Assembly (NCBI RefSeq): GCF_902459505.1
Contig: NC_047084.1
Span: 91,759,957 to 91,823,956 of the forward strand
Origin: Geotrypetes seraphini
Taxonomy: Eukaryota > Chordata > Amphibia > Gymnophiona > Dermophiidae
Length of the DNA: 64,000 bases
Direction of reading: 5' to 3'
Shown here: positions 31,970 through 43,042 of the stretch, in pieces
Numbering within the stretch: the first letter of the stretch is position 1
How the letters are laid out: every line of letters starts with the position of its first letter
Position numbers and translations under genes: made by a program
Notes under the pieces: model-generated
What the model saw: the letters and a program-made list of their open reading frames with translations, nothing else
What the model was told of the DNA's origin: nothing
The model's database searches: none

Positions 31970-33650
31970 GTCTCTAAAGAAAGAGCTCAGAGACACATAC
32001 AGTTAGTTCAATCCAGCAGTAGTCCTATCCCCAATATCCTTTATGCTCAAGGCGAGTTCCCACAGACCTTCATTCTCCAGGCCTAGTCCTTCAGCCACAT
32101 TCCAACTGCTTGTCTTACTTAAGGTCCCCCACCAATAAGCCTGCTTAGATTTCTGGGCACATTCACGTTAGTCTTCAGGCAGTCACACATTTTGCAATCT
32201 CGCTGTCCCTTCAGCCTCTCTAACCAGTTCTGTGGGGGAGCAACTTCCTTCTTAACACCTCTTCTTTAGGAAGCTAAAAAACTTTATTCATTTAGATTTC
32301 TATCCCGTTCTCCCAGGAGCTCAGAAAGGGTTACAAGTAGACATTCACAATCGTTTGAAAACAGACTAGTCATGACAACAAATAGGTTACAACTGTGTTC
32401 CTTCTAATGAGCACCCACACTGAATGGAACAGTCATCACACCTTGGACAGGATCCAACTAAACATGACTTTTCGATCCTGTCCTCCACCCCAGCTGTTAG
32501 TTCCAAAACATCAAAGTCTTCAGTGCAAAAACAAGAGTGCACCTTGGACAGGATCCAACTAAACATGACTTTTCGATCCTGTCCTCCACCCCAGCTATTA
32601 GTTCCAAAATATCAAAGTCTTCAGTGCAAAAACAAGAGTGCATATTCTCTACATAGTAATCTCCAGGCAAGTACCTTCTTCATTCTCTTAGGAGAGCATG
32701 CCCCTGGATTCTCAGCCCTATCCTTCCATCCTGGGTTCTGTGTTTGCAGGCAACAGTCTTCCCCCTCCCCTTCTGCCTGCTGTATGGGGAAGAAAAACTC
32801 TTTCATAAGGATTTTGGACCTCAAACCCCTCCCCTTCTGCAATCACAGCACCTATCCAGAAGCTCCATTTCTTTCCACTCTTCTAGGATCTTCCCTCCAG
32901 CTCACTTCTGGTAAGAGCCAGAACTTTCCTCAGCTGGGCTTCCTTCTTAAGAACATGGGGCCTTCTAGCTGCCAATGCTAGACTTTGTCCCTAAAATGCA
33001 CACAGTAGCTCAGAACTCCCTCCAGTGGCCTCCAGCTGGTAACAGTGTCAAATCTTTGCCTTAAACCACAAACTGGGTCCTAGAGTTCCCTCCAGTAATT
33101 TATCCAGGCTAAGGCACCCCCTCCCCCTTTTCTATGGTTAACAGGGGTTAGACCTCTGCAATAAAAAAAATAGTGGGAGCACCCCCAACAAATGCCCCAT
33201 GAAATCTGCAGCTATCACGGTAAAACCCCACGTTGAACCAAGCTAACTGCAAATTTTACCACAGTTTAGAAAAAGGGTCCCTTGGTTTCTAAGCAAAAGA
33301 AGCTTGTGCTTCTTGTTCCATATAAATGCAGTGGGCCATTTTGTGGGGCAGGGTTATTTTTATGAAATCCCCTAGTCTAATTTGGCCCCTTTTTCAAACT
33401 CAATAAAAACTCAATGATTTTCCTCAATACCAAGTTTCTTTCCATTCCATAAATTCTCAGAGAGGTATTGAGTCCCTAGACAGACATTCTCAACCCCTCA
33501 TACAGAATTCCTGCCAACTTTCATTGGGTTGGAAAGAATAAAAATTAATCTGGGGTTAACTTGCACAGTGGAGCAATTTTAAAACAGCATACATATAATT
33601 GCATCAGGGCTCCAAAATAAGCACAAGGAAAGCAGCACTATGATAGATTT
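31970..33650. other. Unrecognised sequence with a 101-bp tandem duplication
   Basis: A 101-bp unit beginning CACCTTGGACAGGATCCAAC is repeated head to tail at 32439-32539 and 32540-32640 with only about two differences. A short SINE-like tail (TTTCTATCCCGTTCTCCCAG) lies at about 32300. The 185-residue open frame at 32424-32981 crosses the duplication and has no domain or coding signature. I cannot assign this block. Confidence 0.45.
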
Positions 33651-33659
33651 AGACATTAC

Positions 33660-34170
33660 TGGGACTAATATAATATTACATTACATTGGTTATTTCTACC
33701 CTCGCAAACCTTACAAGTTCAGTGCAGCTCACATAGCAAGGAGACAGGACATCACCCTGTGAATTTACAATCTATACCAGTGGTTCCCAACCCTGTCCTG
33801 GAGGACCCCCAGGCCAGTCAGGTTTTCAGGATAGCCCTAATGAATATGCATGGAGCAGATTTGCATGCCTGGCACCTCCATTATATGCAGATCTCTCTCA
33901 TGCATATTCATTACAACTATCCTGAAAACCCGACTGGCCTAGGGGATCTCCAGGACAGGGTTGGGAACCGCTAATCTATACCTTACTATCTACTTTTCAT
34001 TGTTAACCATCATTGACTAAAAACTTCTGAAATAAATAGGTCTTTAACAGTTTCCAAAATATTTTCTAAGAGAGTACAACCTAATTTCCCATGGTAACTG
34101 AGAAGAGGGCTGAGAGGTTGGGCAGAAGATGAGGACAAGAGGGTAGGTTAAGAAATGTATATTGAACGGA
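33660..34170 (-). mobile_element. L2-type 3' end split by a hAT MITE
   Basis: An ATTAC-type head and TTACAAGTTCAGTGCAGC left of the MITE continue right of it as TTCATTGTTAACCATCATTG and AAATAAATAGGTCTTTAAC, the common minus-strand L2-type tail. The split is at the TSD of the hAT element. Confidence 0.55.
33778..33973. mobile_element. 196-bp hAT MITE with perfect 8-bp TSD
   Basis: Inverted ends CAGTGGTTCCCAACCCTGTC and GACAGGGTTGGGAACCGCTA, near-complete hairpin. ATCTATAC is duplicated at 33770-33777 and 33974-33981. A relative lacking its left end lies at 58515-58690. Confidence 0.9.
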
Positions 34171-34594
34171 CAGGCTAGATAGGCCATTTTGGTCTTTATC
34201 TGCTGTCATTTACTGTTATATTACTATAATTGCAGTGAGATAATTAAGCATACTGATAAAAGCAGTTCAGTAGTAATCCAAGAAAGGGTAGATTATCAAA
34301 TCTATTATCTAAGAAGCTGTCTATAGATGGACCAGGTTTGTTTAATCTTTTCCCCTACATTTCCTCTCCTCCTAACTTGTTTCTATATCTTTTGAAGGCG
34401 AGAGTTAGGTATCTTTTCTTTCTTGTGGATTTTGCTACACTGTCTCTCACTGATGTAAATTTTCTTCAGTGTGGATAAACTACTACTATATTCTAGGACA
34501 GTCAGATCCCTAAATTATAGCATATTGCAGAATAGGCTAATACTTATCATCTCCTTAACTACTTTAACAAACATATAGAAAGTTATTCTATAAC

Positions 34595-35130
34595 ATAACA
34601 TAAAAATCAATTTCTAGACCGCAAATGTCAATGAGTTCTGTGCAGTTTACAAAAGACTGACTACAAATACATAATCATGATGAGAATCAAATAGTTAAGG
34701 GCTACGAAACTTAAAAAATAAAAAGGTTTTCAGTTGTCTCCTAAACTGTAAGTAAAAAGTAGACATAGGTAACAACCATTTAAAATCTTTGCCCTAGAAT
34801 GCTGCCTGGAAAGAGAGAGTTCGCTCATGATATTTAAATCTGCAGCCCTTAACCAGCGGAAAAATTAAGAGCTTTCGAACCACGAGGGCAGAGTTGGGAG
34901 GAATGACAGAACGATTCTATCAAATAAGACGATGCCCACTAGAAGTGCCGGATATAGAACTTATTTTAAGCCTATTAACATAGTAACATAGTAACATAGT
35001 AGATGACGGCAGATAAAGACCCGAATGGTCCATCCAGTCTGCCCAATTCTATTCTTTGTGACTGTACAATGCTGTGTACATTTAGTAGCACTATAGAAAC
35101 AATTCATAGTAGTAGTAGTAGTAGTGTGAA
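34595..35130 (-). mobile_element. LINE 3' tails of two families
   Basis: At 34595-34960 an ATAAC-type head leads into AATCAATTTCTAGACCGC and TTTTCAGTTGTCTCCTAAAC, an L2-type tail. At 34977-35060 comes ACATAGTAGATGACGGCAGA with TCCATCCAGTCTGCCC, a CR1 tail. At 35060-35130 comes ACTGTACAATGCTGTGTACA ending in a GTA repeat, a third type. Confidence 0.6.
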
Positions 35131-35144
35131 GAGTTTCAGTCTTT

Positions 35145-35345
35145 GGGAACATAAGAACATAAGAATAGCCTTATTGGGTCAGACCAATGGTCCATCAAGC
35201 CTAGTAGCCCGTTCTCACGGCGGCCAATCCAGGTCACTAATACCTGGCCAAAACCCAAGGAGTAGCAATATTTCATGCTACCTATTCAGGGCAAACAGTG
35301 GCTTTCCCCATGTCTTTCTCAATAACAGACTATGGAAGCAGAGCT
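35145..35345 (-). mobile_element. CR1-type LINE 3' end
   Basis: GAACATAAGAACATAAGAAT, then TTGGGTCAGACCAATGGTCC and CCCGTTCTCACGGCGGCC. Nearly identical to 15955-16265. It is fused on its right to a fragment of the CATTATGACATCACAATC-type MITE seen at 57.4 kb. Confidence 0.85.
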
Positions 35346-35499
35346 GAGATTGTGATATCATAATGCCTCATTCCACCAATAAGAGCCAATCTCATCTGTG
35401 ATGTCACAATGGCTTGATTGTCTTGTACTCCCCTCTGCCCTTCAACCCAGCCAGCAGATTAATTGTTCCCCTTAACTGTATCCATGACATCCTGTTTGT

Positions 35500-36165
35500 C
35501 TGTCTTGTCTGTTTAGATTGTAAGCTCTTTGAGCAGGCTTAGATTACTGCAATCTACTCTTAACTGGTATCCCTCAGTGTCGCCTCTCCCCCTTGCAATC
35601 CTACCAACCTTGCTAAACTCATGTCACCCCTCTCTTTAAGTAATTTCACTGGCTCCCTATCTGCCATTGCATACAGTTCAAGATCTTATTACTGACCTAC
35701 AAGTGTGTTCATTCTGCTACCCCTCAATATCTCTCCTCACTTCTCTCTCCTTATATACCTCCCAGAGAGCTCCGTTCCTCAGATAAGTCACTCTTAGCGT
35801 TACCCTTCTCCTCCACTGCTAATTCCAGACTTCGTTCCTTTCATCTAGCTGCCCCCTATGCTTGGAATAAATTACCTGAGTTTGTCCATCAAGCCCCTTC
35901 CCTTGTTTAAAAGCAGACTGAAAACCCATCTTTTGATATAGCTTTCAATCCTTAACCCTACTCATCTGCCCTCCAACCCAGCCAGCTGATTAACTGTTCC
36001 CATTAATTGTATCCATGACATCCTGTTTGTTTGTCTGTCTTGCCTGTTTAGATTGTAAGCTCTTTCAAGCAGGGACTGTTTCCTTACCCTTTGTGACTCT
36101 GTGCAGCGCTGTGTGCATCTGGTAGCGCTATAGAAATAATTAATAGTAGTAGTAGTAGTTTCCCA
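35500..36165 (+). mobile_element. L2-type LINE ORF2 C-terminus and 3' end
   Basis: The + strand (frames broken) carries PPRELRSSDKSLLALPFSS, RSFHLAAPYAWNKLPEF and TENPSFDIAF. The 3' end has ATTGTAAGCTCTTTCAAGC, TGTGCAGCGCTGTGTGC and an AGT repeat. A related tail precedes it at about 35440. Same family as 1925-2470 and 47690-48980. Confidence 0.75.
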
Positions 36166-36307
36166 CACTTTCCAAAGAATGCTGGAACGGTACCTCTTTA
36201 ATCATGCTGATCTTTCTATGTCCTCCTTGCTTATTTCCATTCTGTGCTATCAGCTCCATGACAGGACCAATATGTGAATTGAAAACTCTTCCTCGAGTGC
36301 TCCATGG

Positions 36308-37945
36308 TAGAGAGTTGCGCGGGGCAGAAATCCCACCCGTCCCCGTGAGGACTCCCACCCGTCCCCACGAGGAATCCCCTCCATCCCCGCCCGTCCCCGC
36401 GAGGAATCCCCTACGTCCCCGCGAGGAATCCCCTACGCCCCACCCGTCCCTATAAACTTCAGAAATAGTTATTTCATTTAATTATGCTACTGAATTAAAG
36501 GCTCTGGTAGAAACCCATTTAAAAATAAGCAAAAAGACTTTATTAATTTGGAAATATTAATTGGGAAGAATACATACTTTGTAAACAGGTTTCTACCAGA
36601 CCCTCTAATGTTTATAAATTTTTATCAACACAACTAATATACTACTTTATGCTGAAGCAAAAAAATAAAAAGGAAATAGAATTTTTTTCCTACCTTTGTT
36701 GCCTGGTTTCTGCTTTCTTCATGTTCTCATTCAATTCCTTCCATCCACTGTCTCTCTTCTCTCTGTGTCTTCCATTTGCTCTGTTACTGTGCCTCTCCCT
36801 TTCTCCCCCCTCCCAAATTGGTCTGGCACCCATCTTCTTCCCTTCACTCCTTCCATAATCTGGCATCTCTGTCTTCTTCCCTGCCAGCGTCTTCTCCCCA
36901 CTCTCTCTTCCCCATTTCCTTTCAGCGTCCTTCTCCCCCCATCTTCCCCATGTCCTGTCAGGCAGCATCCTTCTCCGCCCTCTGCCTTCCCCATGTCCTT
37001 TCAGCGTCCTTCTCCCCCCCCCCACCGTCTTCCCCATGTCCTTTCAGCGTCCTTCTCCACCCCTTTGTCTTCCCCATGTGCTTTCAGCGTCCTTCTCCCT
37101 CCTCTGTCTTCCCCATGTCCTTTCAGCGGCCTTCTCCCTCCCTGTTTTCCCCATGTCCTTTCAGCGTCCTTCTCCCCCCCTGTCTTCCCCATGTCCTTTC
37201 AGTGTCCTCCCCCCTGTCTTCCCCATGTGCTTTCAGCGTCCTTCTCCCCCCTCTGTCTTCCCCATGTGCTTTCAGCGGCCTTCTCCCCCCTCAGTTTTAC
37301 CCATTTCCCCTAAGCGTCTTTTCTTCTCCACTCCACCTTTCCTTCCTTTCTCCCTCCCTGCCCCTTACCTTTGTAGCGCTTTCCCACCCGACCGACAACA
37401 GAATAGGCCCGGTCGGACAAATCTCCATGTTCTGCAGCCGCGAATCTAAATTACCTTCTTACAGCAGCTGGAGTAGTGAAGCTGCTGTAAGAGGTAATTT
37501 AGATTTGCGGCTATAGGGCAGGGAGGTTTGTCAGCCAGGCCTGTTGTCGGTCGATCGGGGGACCTGACCGGCTGTGCACATTCCGCCCCTCCCTTTCGTA
37601 CGCCATTGCCTTCTCCCTACCTGCCCTGCCGCACACAGCCGACCGGAAGTCTTCCTGATATCGGCGCTGACGTCGGAGGAAGGGAGGGCTTTGCTTAAGC
37701 CCTCCCTCCGACGTCAGCGCTGACATCGGGAAGACTTCCGTTCGGCTGTGTGCTGCGACAGGGCAGGTAAGGAGGAGGAGGAGACTACCCTCGCGGCTCG
37801 AGTCGTGCACTGTGATCCAACCCCGCAGGAACCCCGCGTCCCCACGGGATCCCCGCGACCCTAGGGGCGTCCCCACGGGATCCCTGCGACCCTAGGGGGT
37901 GTCCCCGCGGGATTCCCGTCATCCCCGTTCCCGTGCAGCTCTTTA
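36308..37945. mobile_element. 1.6-kb non-autonomous hAT element, perfect 8-bp TSD
   Basis: The left end is TAGAGTTGCGCGGGG and the right end CCGTGCAGCTCTTTA. CTCCATGG is duplicated at 36300-36307 and 37946-37953. CCCGTCCCCGCGAGGAATCC repeats fill both ends. The middle holds a ~38-bp minisatellite (CCCCATGTCCTTTCAGCGTC, about 10 copies, 36945-37310) and two hairpins: about 37437-37515 (GCCGCGAATCTAAATTACC) and 37640-37745 (AGTCTTCCTGATATCGGCGC). The long proline/serine-rich open frames here are repeat translations. Confidence 0.9.
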
Positions 37946-38129
37946 CTCCATGGCTCTACTCTCCTGGACATTTTACTAAACCTGGCAATCTCCCTCTATT
38001 GCAAAACATTTCTCTCCCTGGATGGGCATAGGCCTCACCATTTTTGGCTCACACCCCATAGTTCACAGGAATGTCCAAGCCCGCCACCAGTCAGAGATAC
38101 TTGAGAACAGATTTCACTGCATCCTATCA

Positions 38130-38420
38130 TTCTATGCCAGTGTATCGCAAACTGTGTGCCACAGCACACAAGTGTACCGCGAGATGCCAGTGAGGAGAAG
38201 AGGCGCCGGCGCTGGCTGACTGCTTACAGGCTGTGCCTCTCACAGCATAGAAATAGCTCAAACTCACACAGCTGGAGGGCCTCCATGCATGGACGGATGT
38301 TGACGTGACGACATCACACATGCACGTGATGTCACTGCATCGACATCCACGCACTTCCGGATGCCCTCCAGCCACCGCATTGAGTTTAATGTGCCGCGGT
38401 ATCAAAGAGTTTGTGGGGCA
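38130..38420. other. MITE-like remnant
   Basis: GTGTATCGCAAACTGTGTGC on the left and GTATCAAAGAGTTTGTGGGG on the right look like decayed inverted ends around a CpG-rich body (GCACGTGATGTCACTGCATC). The type (a 'bubble' 8-mer hAT?) is not resolved. Confidence 0.35.
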
Positions 38421-38829
38421 CTGCACCATGCTTTCAGTCTACAATTATAGCAAGAGGACAAAAGCAATGTAGCCAAAATTGATTTGGGGGGTGAGGAAGC
38501 CCAAGTTTAAAATGGGGGACAGTACTACGCATATAGGTCTGCCTTTCTTCTACCCCTATACCACACATATCTGTCTTCCTTTTCTATCTGAAAGCACTAG
38601 CTAATAGGTGAAAAGCTGCCTCTTCACATCTTACTGCTCCATTCTCCTGGCTCTTGCAATCTATGTGCATCAAAATCTCAGAGGTGGCACATCCCATTGG
38701 TATTTTTATGTGATTGAAGGGATGTGTTGCCCACAAGCTTTCACCATGCTTACAGATGCAGGCATTACAAGAGTTTTCAGCTTCCAACTAACTTGTGCCC
38801 CCACTCATTCATCAAAAGAATATACTAAT

Positions 38830-39402
38830 CTAGTCTCTCTAGAGAGGGAGCCCCTCAGCTTACATCCTTGTGTTATACGTCATCCTGGCCAAGCTCCACT
38901 GGCTTCCGATAATCGCCAGGGTCCACTATAAATGCGCCTGTTTAACTTTCAAAATCCTATATGGTATCCTCCCTCCCTTTATCCCTCTTTCTTGGAATTC
39001 CTCAAACCCTAATACCACCAGATCCTCCCACAAATTAAAACTATCCTTCCCCTCGCTAAAAGGCATTTCCCACACAGAAAAGCTAGGGACCTCCCTCCAC
39101 TTCAAAATCACTGAGCTCTGGAACAACCTTACCTCCCCTCTTCGGAACTTGAGCTCTCTCCAAGTTTTCCGCAAACATCTGAAAACCTGGCTTTTCTCAA
39201 AAAATGTAAGTCTCCCTCCAATTTAGGAATCAAAGAAACTCTTATATCTTGACATCCCAAGTCCTCTAAATTTTCTTCACACTTCTACCTCTAACTCTCT
39301 GTTGTAGTTCCTTCCTATTTCTCCTACTGTAAACCGCGTCGAGCTCTACGAACGTGGAGATGATGCGGTATACAAACCTAAGGATTAGATTAGATTAGAT
39401 TC
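38830..39402 (+). mobile_element. L2-type LINE 3' end, open frame
   Basis: An open + frame (38870-39226) reads LAKLHWLPIIARVHYKCACL, TFKILYGILPPFIPL, FKITELWNNLTSPLRN and FRKHLKTWLF. It is followed by TGTAAACCGCGTCGAGCTCT and a TTAGA repeat. This is the L2-type ORF2 C-terminus. The same 3' tail in reverse lies at 63606-63705. Confidence 0.8.
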
Positions 39403-39639
39403 CCATTTGCTTACACACTCCAAATGATAATTGCCAGTGGATCCCCTCACACAAATTTTATAGAATTTTGCATCTGATTGCTGTCTCTCAATATTACAAA
39501 TATCAGGATGGTTTTTGCCATCAAACTTATGGTCTCACTCAGCAAAACCATAATCTTTTATCTAATTGTTATCATTATCATTATGAGACTATAAACTAAA
39601 GAGATGAACTCAGACAAGATTGCACCTTCGCACTTTTAT

Positions 39640-39690
39640 TTCTTGGACTCGACCGTTTGGAGTCATCTCTAGCATTTCTTTATTACTTGG
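39640..39690 (-). repeat. CGAAAC-type motif, divergent copy
   Basis: The minus strand reads GAGATGACTCCAAACGGTCG then AGTCCAAGAAATAAA, matching the plan of the motif at 44.0 and 54.0 kb (GAAACGG...TCGGG/TCGAGTC). It lies 200 bp from the large palindrome that bears two more copies. Confidence 0.4.
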
Positions 39691-39886
39691 TTTTATGACT
39701 TTGGATACGTTTAATGATTAATACTATAAAACCCCACCAATGCTGGCAGGTCACTGTCAGTTCCCTACAATAATGGCATATAGGGCGAGGGAAGATGGTA
39801 TAAAGAAACCACATTACTATGGCAGATTTCACAACAGTAACTTTACATTGCCATTGTATTACTTTTACAAACAAAAATAGCCAAAA

Positions 39887-40447
39887 AAAATCCTACTCTC
39901 CACTTAGAAATCAAAATGCCTCTACGCTTAAAACGGATGAAAGAAAAAGCCTCAGTTCACAGTGAGTCTATTTATAATGCGACTCTACTTAAACAACTAT
40001 CACAGGCATAAAAAACTTTCGTCCCTCTGTGCTGTGGGGAAAGATAATGCTAATTGCTATGTATCGTTTAACAGGGGTTTAAAATAATGGGGCCAACGAT
40101 TGTTTCGTGGTATAGTACCACTGCTTCAGGGCCATTTAAACCTGCCACATTGAACAAGCAAAGGAAGAATACCTTCCTATGTTTGATGTGGCAGATTTAA
40201 ATGGCCCTGAAAAAGTGGTACTATACCACGAAACACCATTATTTTAAACCCCTGTTAAACGATGCATAGAAATTAACATTATCTTGCCCTGCAGCACAAA
40301 GGGATGACAGATTTTTATGCCTGTGATGGTTGTTTAAGTAGAATCGCATTATAAATAGACTCATTGTGAATGGAGGCTTTTTCTTTCGTTCGCTTTAAGC
40401 TCGGTGATATTTTGATTTCTAAGTGGAGAATAGGATTTTTCTGGATG
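39887..40447. repeat. 560-bp palindrome with two CGAAAC-type motifs
   Basis: The left arm (39887-40165) and the right arm (40169-40447) are complementary over about 280 bp at roughly 90 percent by eye, with almost no spacer. Landmarks are TCCACTTAGAAATCAAAAT against ATTTTGATTTCTAAGTGGA, and TTTAACAGGGGTTTAAAATA against TATTTTAAACCCCTGTTAAA. Each arm holds one motif copy (GGCCCTGAAGCAGTGGTAC on the minus strand, then CCACGAAACAATCGTTGG; and GGCCCTGAAAAAGTGG on the plus strand, then CCACGAAACACC). No coding capacity. Confidence 0.85.
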
Positions 40448-40875
40448 CTTTTCCTCCACTCCTCTTAGCATTTGATAGGTGTGTATTATTTTTATAAGCA
40501 AACACACACAATCAACAGTTTTCCCACAGGTAATGAGAAGTTGGAGTAAAAACAAAGGATATCGTAAAACTCCCATCACTTATTTGAAAATCTGGTACTA
40601 TTCCAAGACAAGAACTATTCTTATTTATTTTTGTTCTATCACCTTCAGCTCCATTAACTTTTCCTTGACTCCACAACCCTTTGTGTTCCAGTCCATTTCT
40701 TTAATATGCTGTGTTTATTCAGTGATGTCTGTATATATTCAACACTTTCGAACTTTAGTTGGAAGTGTTGGAGAATGTAGATACGTGTTTGAATCCTTTT
40801 ATTGACTTCCCCAAGTTACCTATTATATCTCTAATGAACGGTGGCTTCATTAGCGTTAAGATACTGAAACACTAC

Positions 40876-41061
40876 GGGCTCCTTTTACTAAGGTGTGCTA
40901 GCGTTTTTAATGCACACAGCAGATTAGCGCGCGCTAACCCCGCGCTACACGGCTAGAACTTATGCCAGCTCAATGCTGGCGTTAATGTCTAGTATGTGGG
41001 GCATTGTAGCACGTGCTTTTCCGCGCGTTAATGCCCTAACGCAGCTTAGTAAAAGGAGCCC
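40876..41061. mobile_element. Harbinger-like MITE
   Basis: Ends GGGCTCCTTTTACTAAGG and CTTAGTAAAAGGAGCCC with a palindromic core (GCGCGCTAACCCCGCGC). Flanks TAC and TAA are close to a 3-bp duplication. Confidence 0.8.
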
Positions 41062-41785
41062 TAAAAGTCGGCTGATGAACTATTTACTGTGCTTGCTCAT
41101 GAGAAAAGGGGAAGCTCCATAGAGCCCTTGGCACTGAATATTCAACAACTGAGTTAAGTAACTGCCATCAGTGAACAAATAGATAATTTATTTAAAAAAA
41201 ACCCAAAACTGAGCATTTAGGGGATTGAAATATCAAATTGATATTTGAGATAATAAGAGGAGGTTTTACTAATGAAGACTCTATTAGTGAGTGACAGGAG
41301 TCATTAACCTGTCAGCAGTTAACACTTAAAGTCTTTTCTTCTCCTTTATTAAATTTAACATTGGACTTTGGACTTAGTTGGGTTTGTTGTTTACAATTTA
41401 GTCCTAGTCTTATAGTTGATACTAGTTCATTTATGCACATGAAATTGGGTAGCTGGTCACATTACCTGATGAATTTCCTGCAAATTTGGATATTGAAAAT
41501 AAATATAGAACCCCCCCCAAAAAAATTTTTTTTAAAGTTAACTCCACCAAGATTAAAATTTCTTGTCAATCCTTACAGATTGGTAGAATCACATTTCCTA
41601 TGGAGAAGTCTTTGAAAATTGTAGGTATCACTTTAGACCCCACACTATACTTTGACATACATGTGAATAGCTTGATAAGGAAATTTTTTCTAATATTGAG
41701 ATCTTTAAGTATGTCCCCATACACCTTATGATGAAGACTACTGACCATTTTAGAAGTTTTATTATAAACAGGATGGAGTCAGTCT
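41062..41785. other. No gene recognised upstream of IER3IP1
   Basis: AT-rich unique-looking sequence. An open frame at 41486-41731 contains GRITFPMEKSLKIVGITLD and DIHVNSLIRKFF, which resembles the segment after the LINE RT core (L2-type, 'LGVILDSSLSF..HI..L..K.F..LR'), so about 41480-41760 is a LINE fragment on the + strand. The rest is unassigned. Confidence 0.45.
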
Positions 41786-41789
41786 AGAT

Positions 41790-42082
41790 CAGTGGTCTCA
41801 AATTCTTTGCAGGGCCACATTTTGGATTTGTAGGTACTAGGAGGGCCTCAGAAAAAAAAAATAGTTAATGTCTTATTAAAGAAATGACAATTTTGCATGA
41901 GGTAAAACTCTTAATAGTGTATAAATCTTTCCTTTTGGCTAAGTCTTAATAATAATAATATGGTCATTTATAGCTAAAGAGACATATGATCAAGAGACTG
42001 TTTTATTTTACTTTTGTGATTATGATAAACATACTGAGGGCCTCAAAATAGGACCTGGCGGGCTGCGAGTTTGAGACCTCTG
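41790..42082 (-). mobile_element. hAT MITE, third copy of the 623/1379 family, perfect 8-bp TSD
   Basis: Reverse orientation. Starts CAGTGGTCTCAAATTC and ends GAGTTTGAGACCTCTG, with GTCTAGAT at 41782-41789 and 42083-42090. It lies only about 350 bp upstream of the IER3IP1 start codon. Confidence 0.9.
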
Positions 42083-42159
42083 GTCTAGATCTTTTTGAAG
42101 GTGCAATATTCTAAATGAGGTCTCACCAGAGTCTTACTTTGGATAAGCTGGGCTCTTCA

Positions 42160-42439
42160 TCGGCTGTTATTTACTATGGTTACTATGACGACGAGGCAGC
42201 GCTAAAGAACTACAGCTTCTCCCCGCCCCCTCACCTAAGCGTCATTGAAACGCGGGCTGAGGTCATCACGTTCGCTCTTTGCCACGAGTCACCCCATTCC
42301 TTCCTGTGTTAAGCGGAAACTGCGACAGTCCCAGAAGGGAACTCTGGAGGGCTAGAGGCTGAGGGAGGAAGTTTGTTCCCCGTGCTTTGCCGTCCTTGTA
42401 GGAGGAGGGGGCCGAGCGAGAGGCTGAGAGAGTGCCGAC
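42160..42439 (+). promoter_or_regulatory. IER3IP1: IER3IP1 CpG-rich promoter and 5' UTR
   Basis: CpG and GC content rise sharply from about 42185 (GACGACGAGGCAGCGC, AACGCGGGCTGAGGTCATCACG) to the start codon. There is no TATA box. A TGAGGTCATCACG phrase at about 42251 is like a CRE/nuclear-receptor half-site, as in many housekeeping promoters. The transcription start cannot be placed exactly; the purine-rich GAGGAGGGGGCCGAGCG just before the ATG is probably 5' UTR. Confidence 0.7.
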
Positions 42440-42530
42440 ATGGCGTTTACGTTGTACTCTTTGATCCAGGCGGCTTTGCTTTGTGTGAATGCTATCGCTG
42501 TGCTACACGAGGAGAGGTTCCTTAGCAAGA
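42440..42530 (+). CDS. IER3IP1: IER3IP1 exon 1 (coding)
   Basis: The ATG (context GCCGACATGG, good Kozak) opens MAFTLYSLIQAALLCVNAIA, then VLHEERFLSK, and the exon ends in phase 1 at AGA|GTGAGT. IER3IP1 (the animal Yos1 homologue) is a small ER/Golgi membrane protein needed in early secretion; loss in humans causes microcephaly with epilepsy and neonatal diabetes (MEDS). The N-terminal ~20 residues form the first membrane helix. The match to the human protein as I recall it is nearly exact over this exon (I for L at residue 9, SK for KN near the end). Total length after joining is 82 residues, the same as human. Confidence 0.97.
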
Positions 42531-43042
42531 GTGAGTAATATTGCAATTTAAAAGGCTGCCCGTTGTGGCATCGCCTGTAGGATTCTGTTTCAAATCATAC
42601 GATCAAGACCAAAAAGAAACTATTATGTTGTGGTCGTCCTGATTTGCTGAATCTTTTGTTATACTTTATCATAAAATTTATTACAGCAACGTCAATAAAA
42701 AAATGCCGAACAGAAATCAGGGATTTTTTTTAAAGCCCATTGATAGCCCAGCCCGGCTTTTTTCCTCATCTATTACTGTCCTTATTCTAATCCTATCTTA
42801 ATTTATGGTAATCCTGTGAGCACCTCAGTCTCTTACCCTGAATGTTATGAAGAGTAACGGAAAAGGAGAGGTTATAGGTACCTCTGATGTGGTTGATAAT
42901 TGTGATAACATACTCAAGGATTTTATATATGGGCACACTGCTGAGATATGTGCCCAAAGTAATTGGCGAACGAGCTTTTAATCAACAGCTGATTATTGAG
43001 GTTAGTTGGTGCTCATTATTTGCACTTGCGTGTAGATGACAG

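Noticed and set aside
32424-32981. 185-residue + strand open frame
   Set aside because: It crosses a tandem duplication in two frames, has no domain, and lies in a C/T-rich block that lacks stops by composition.
36696-37516. Long serine/proline-rich open frames (205 and 246 residues)
   Set aside because: They are translations of the CCCCATGTCCTTTCAGCGTC minisatellite inside a hAT element with exact TSDs.
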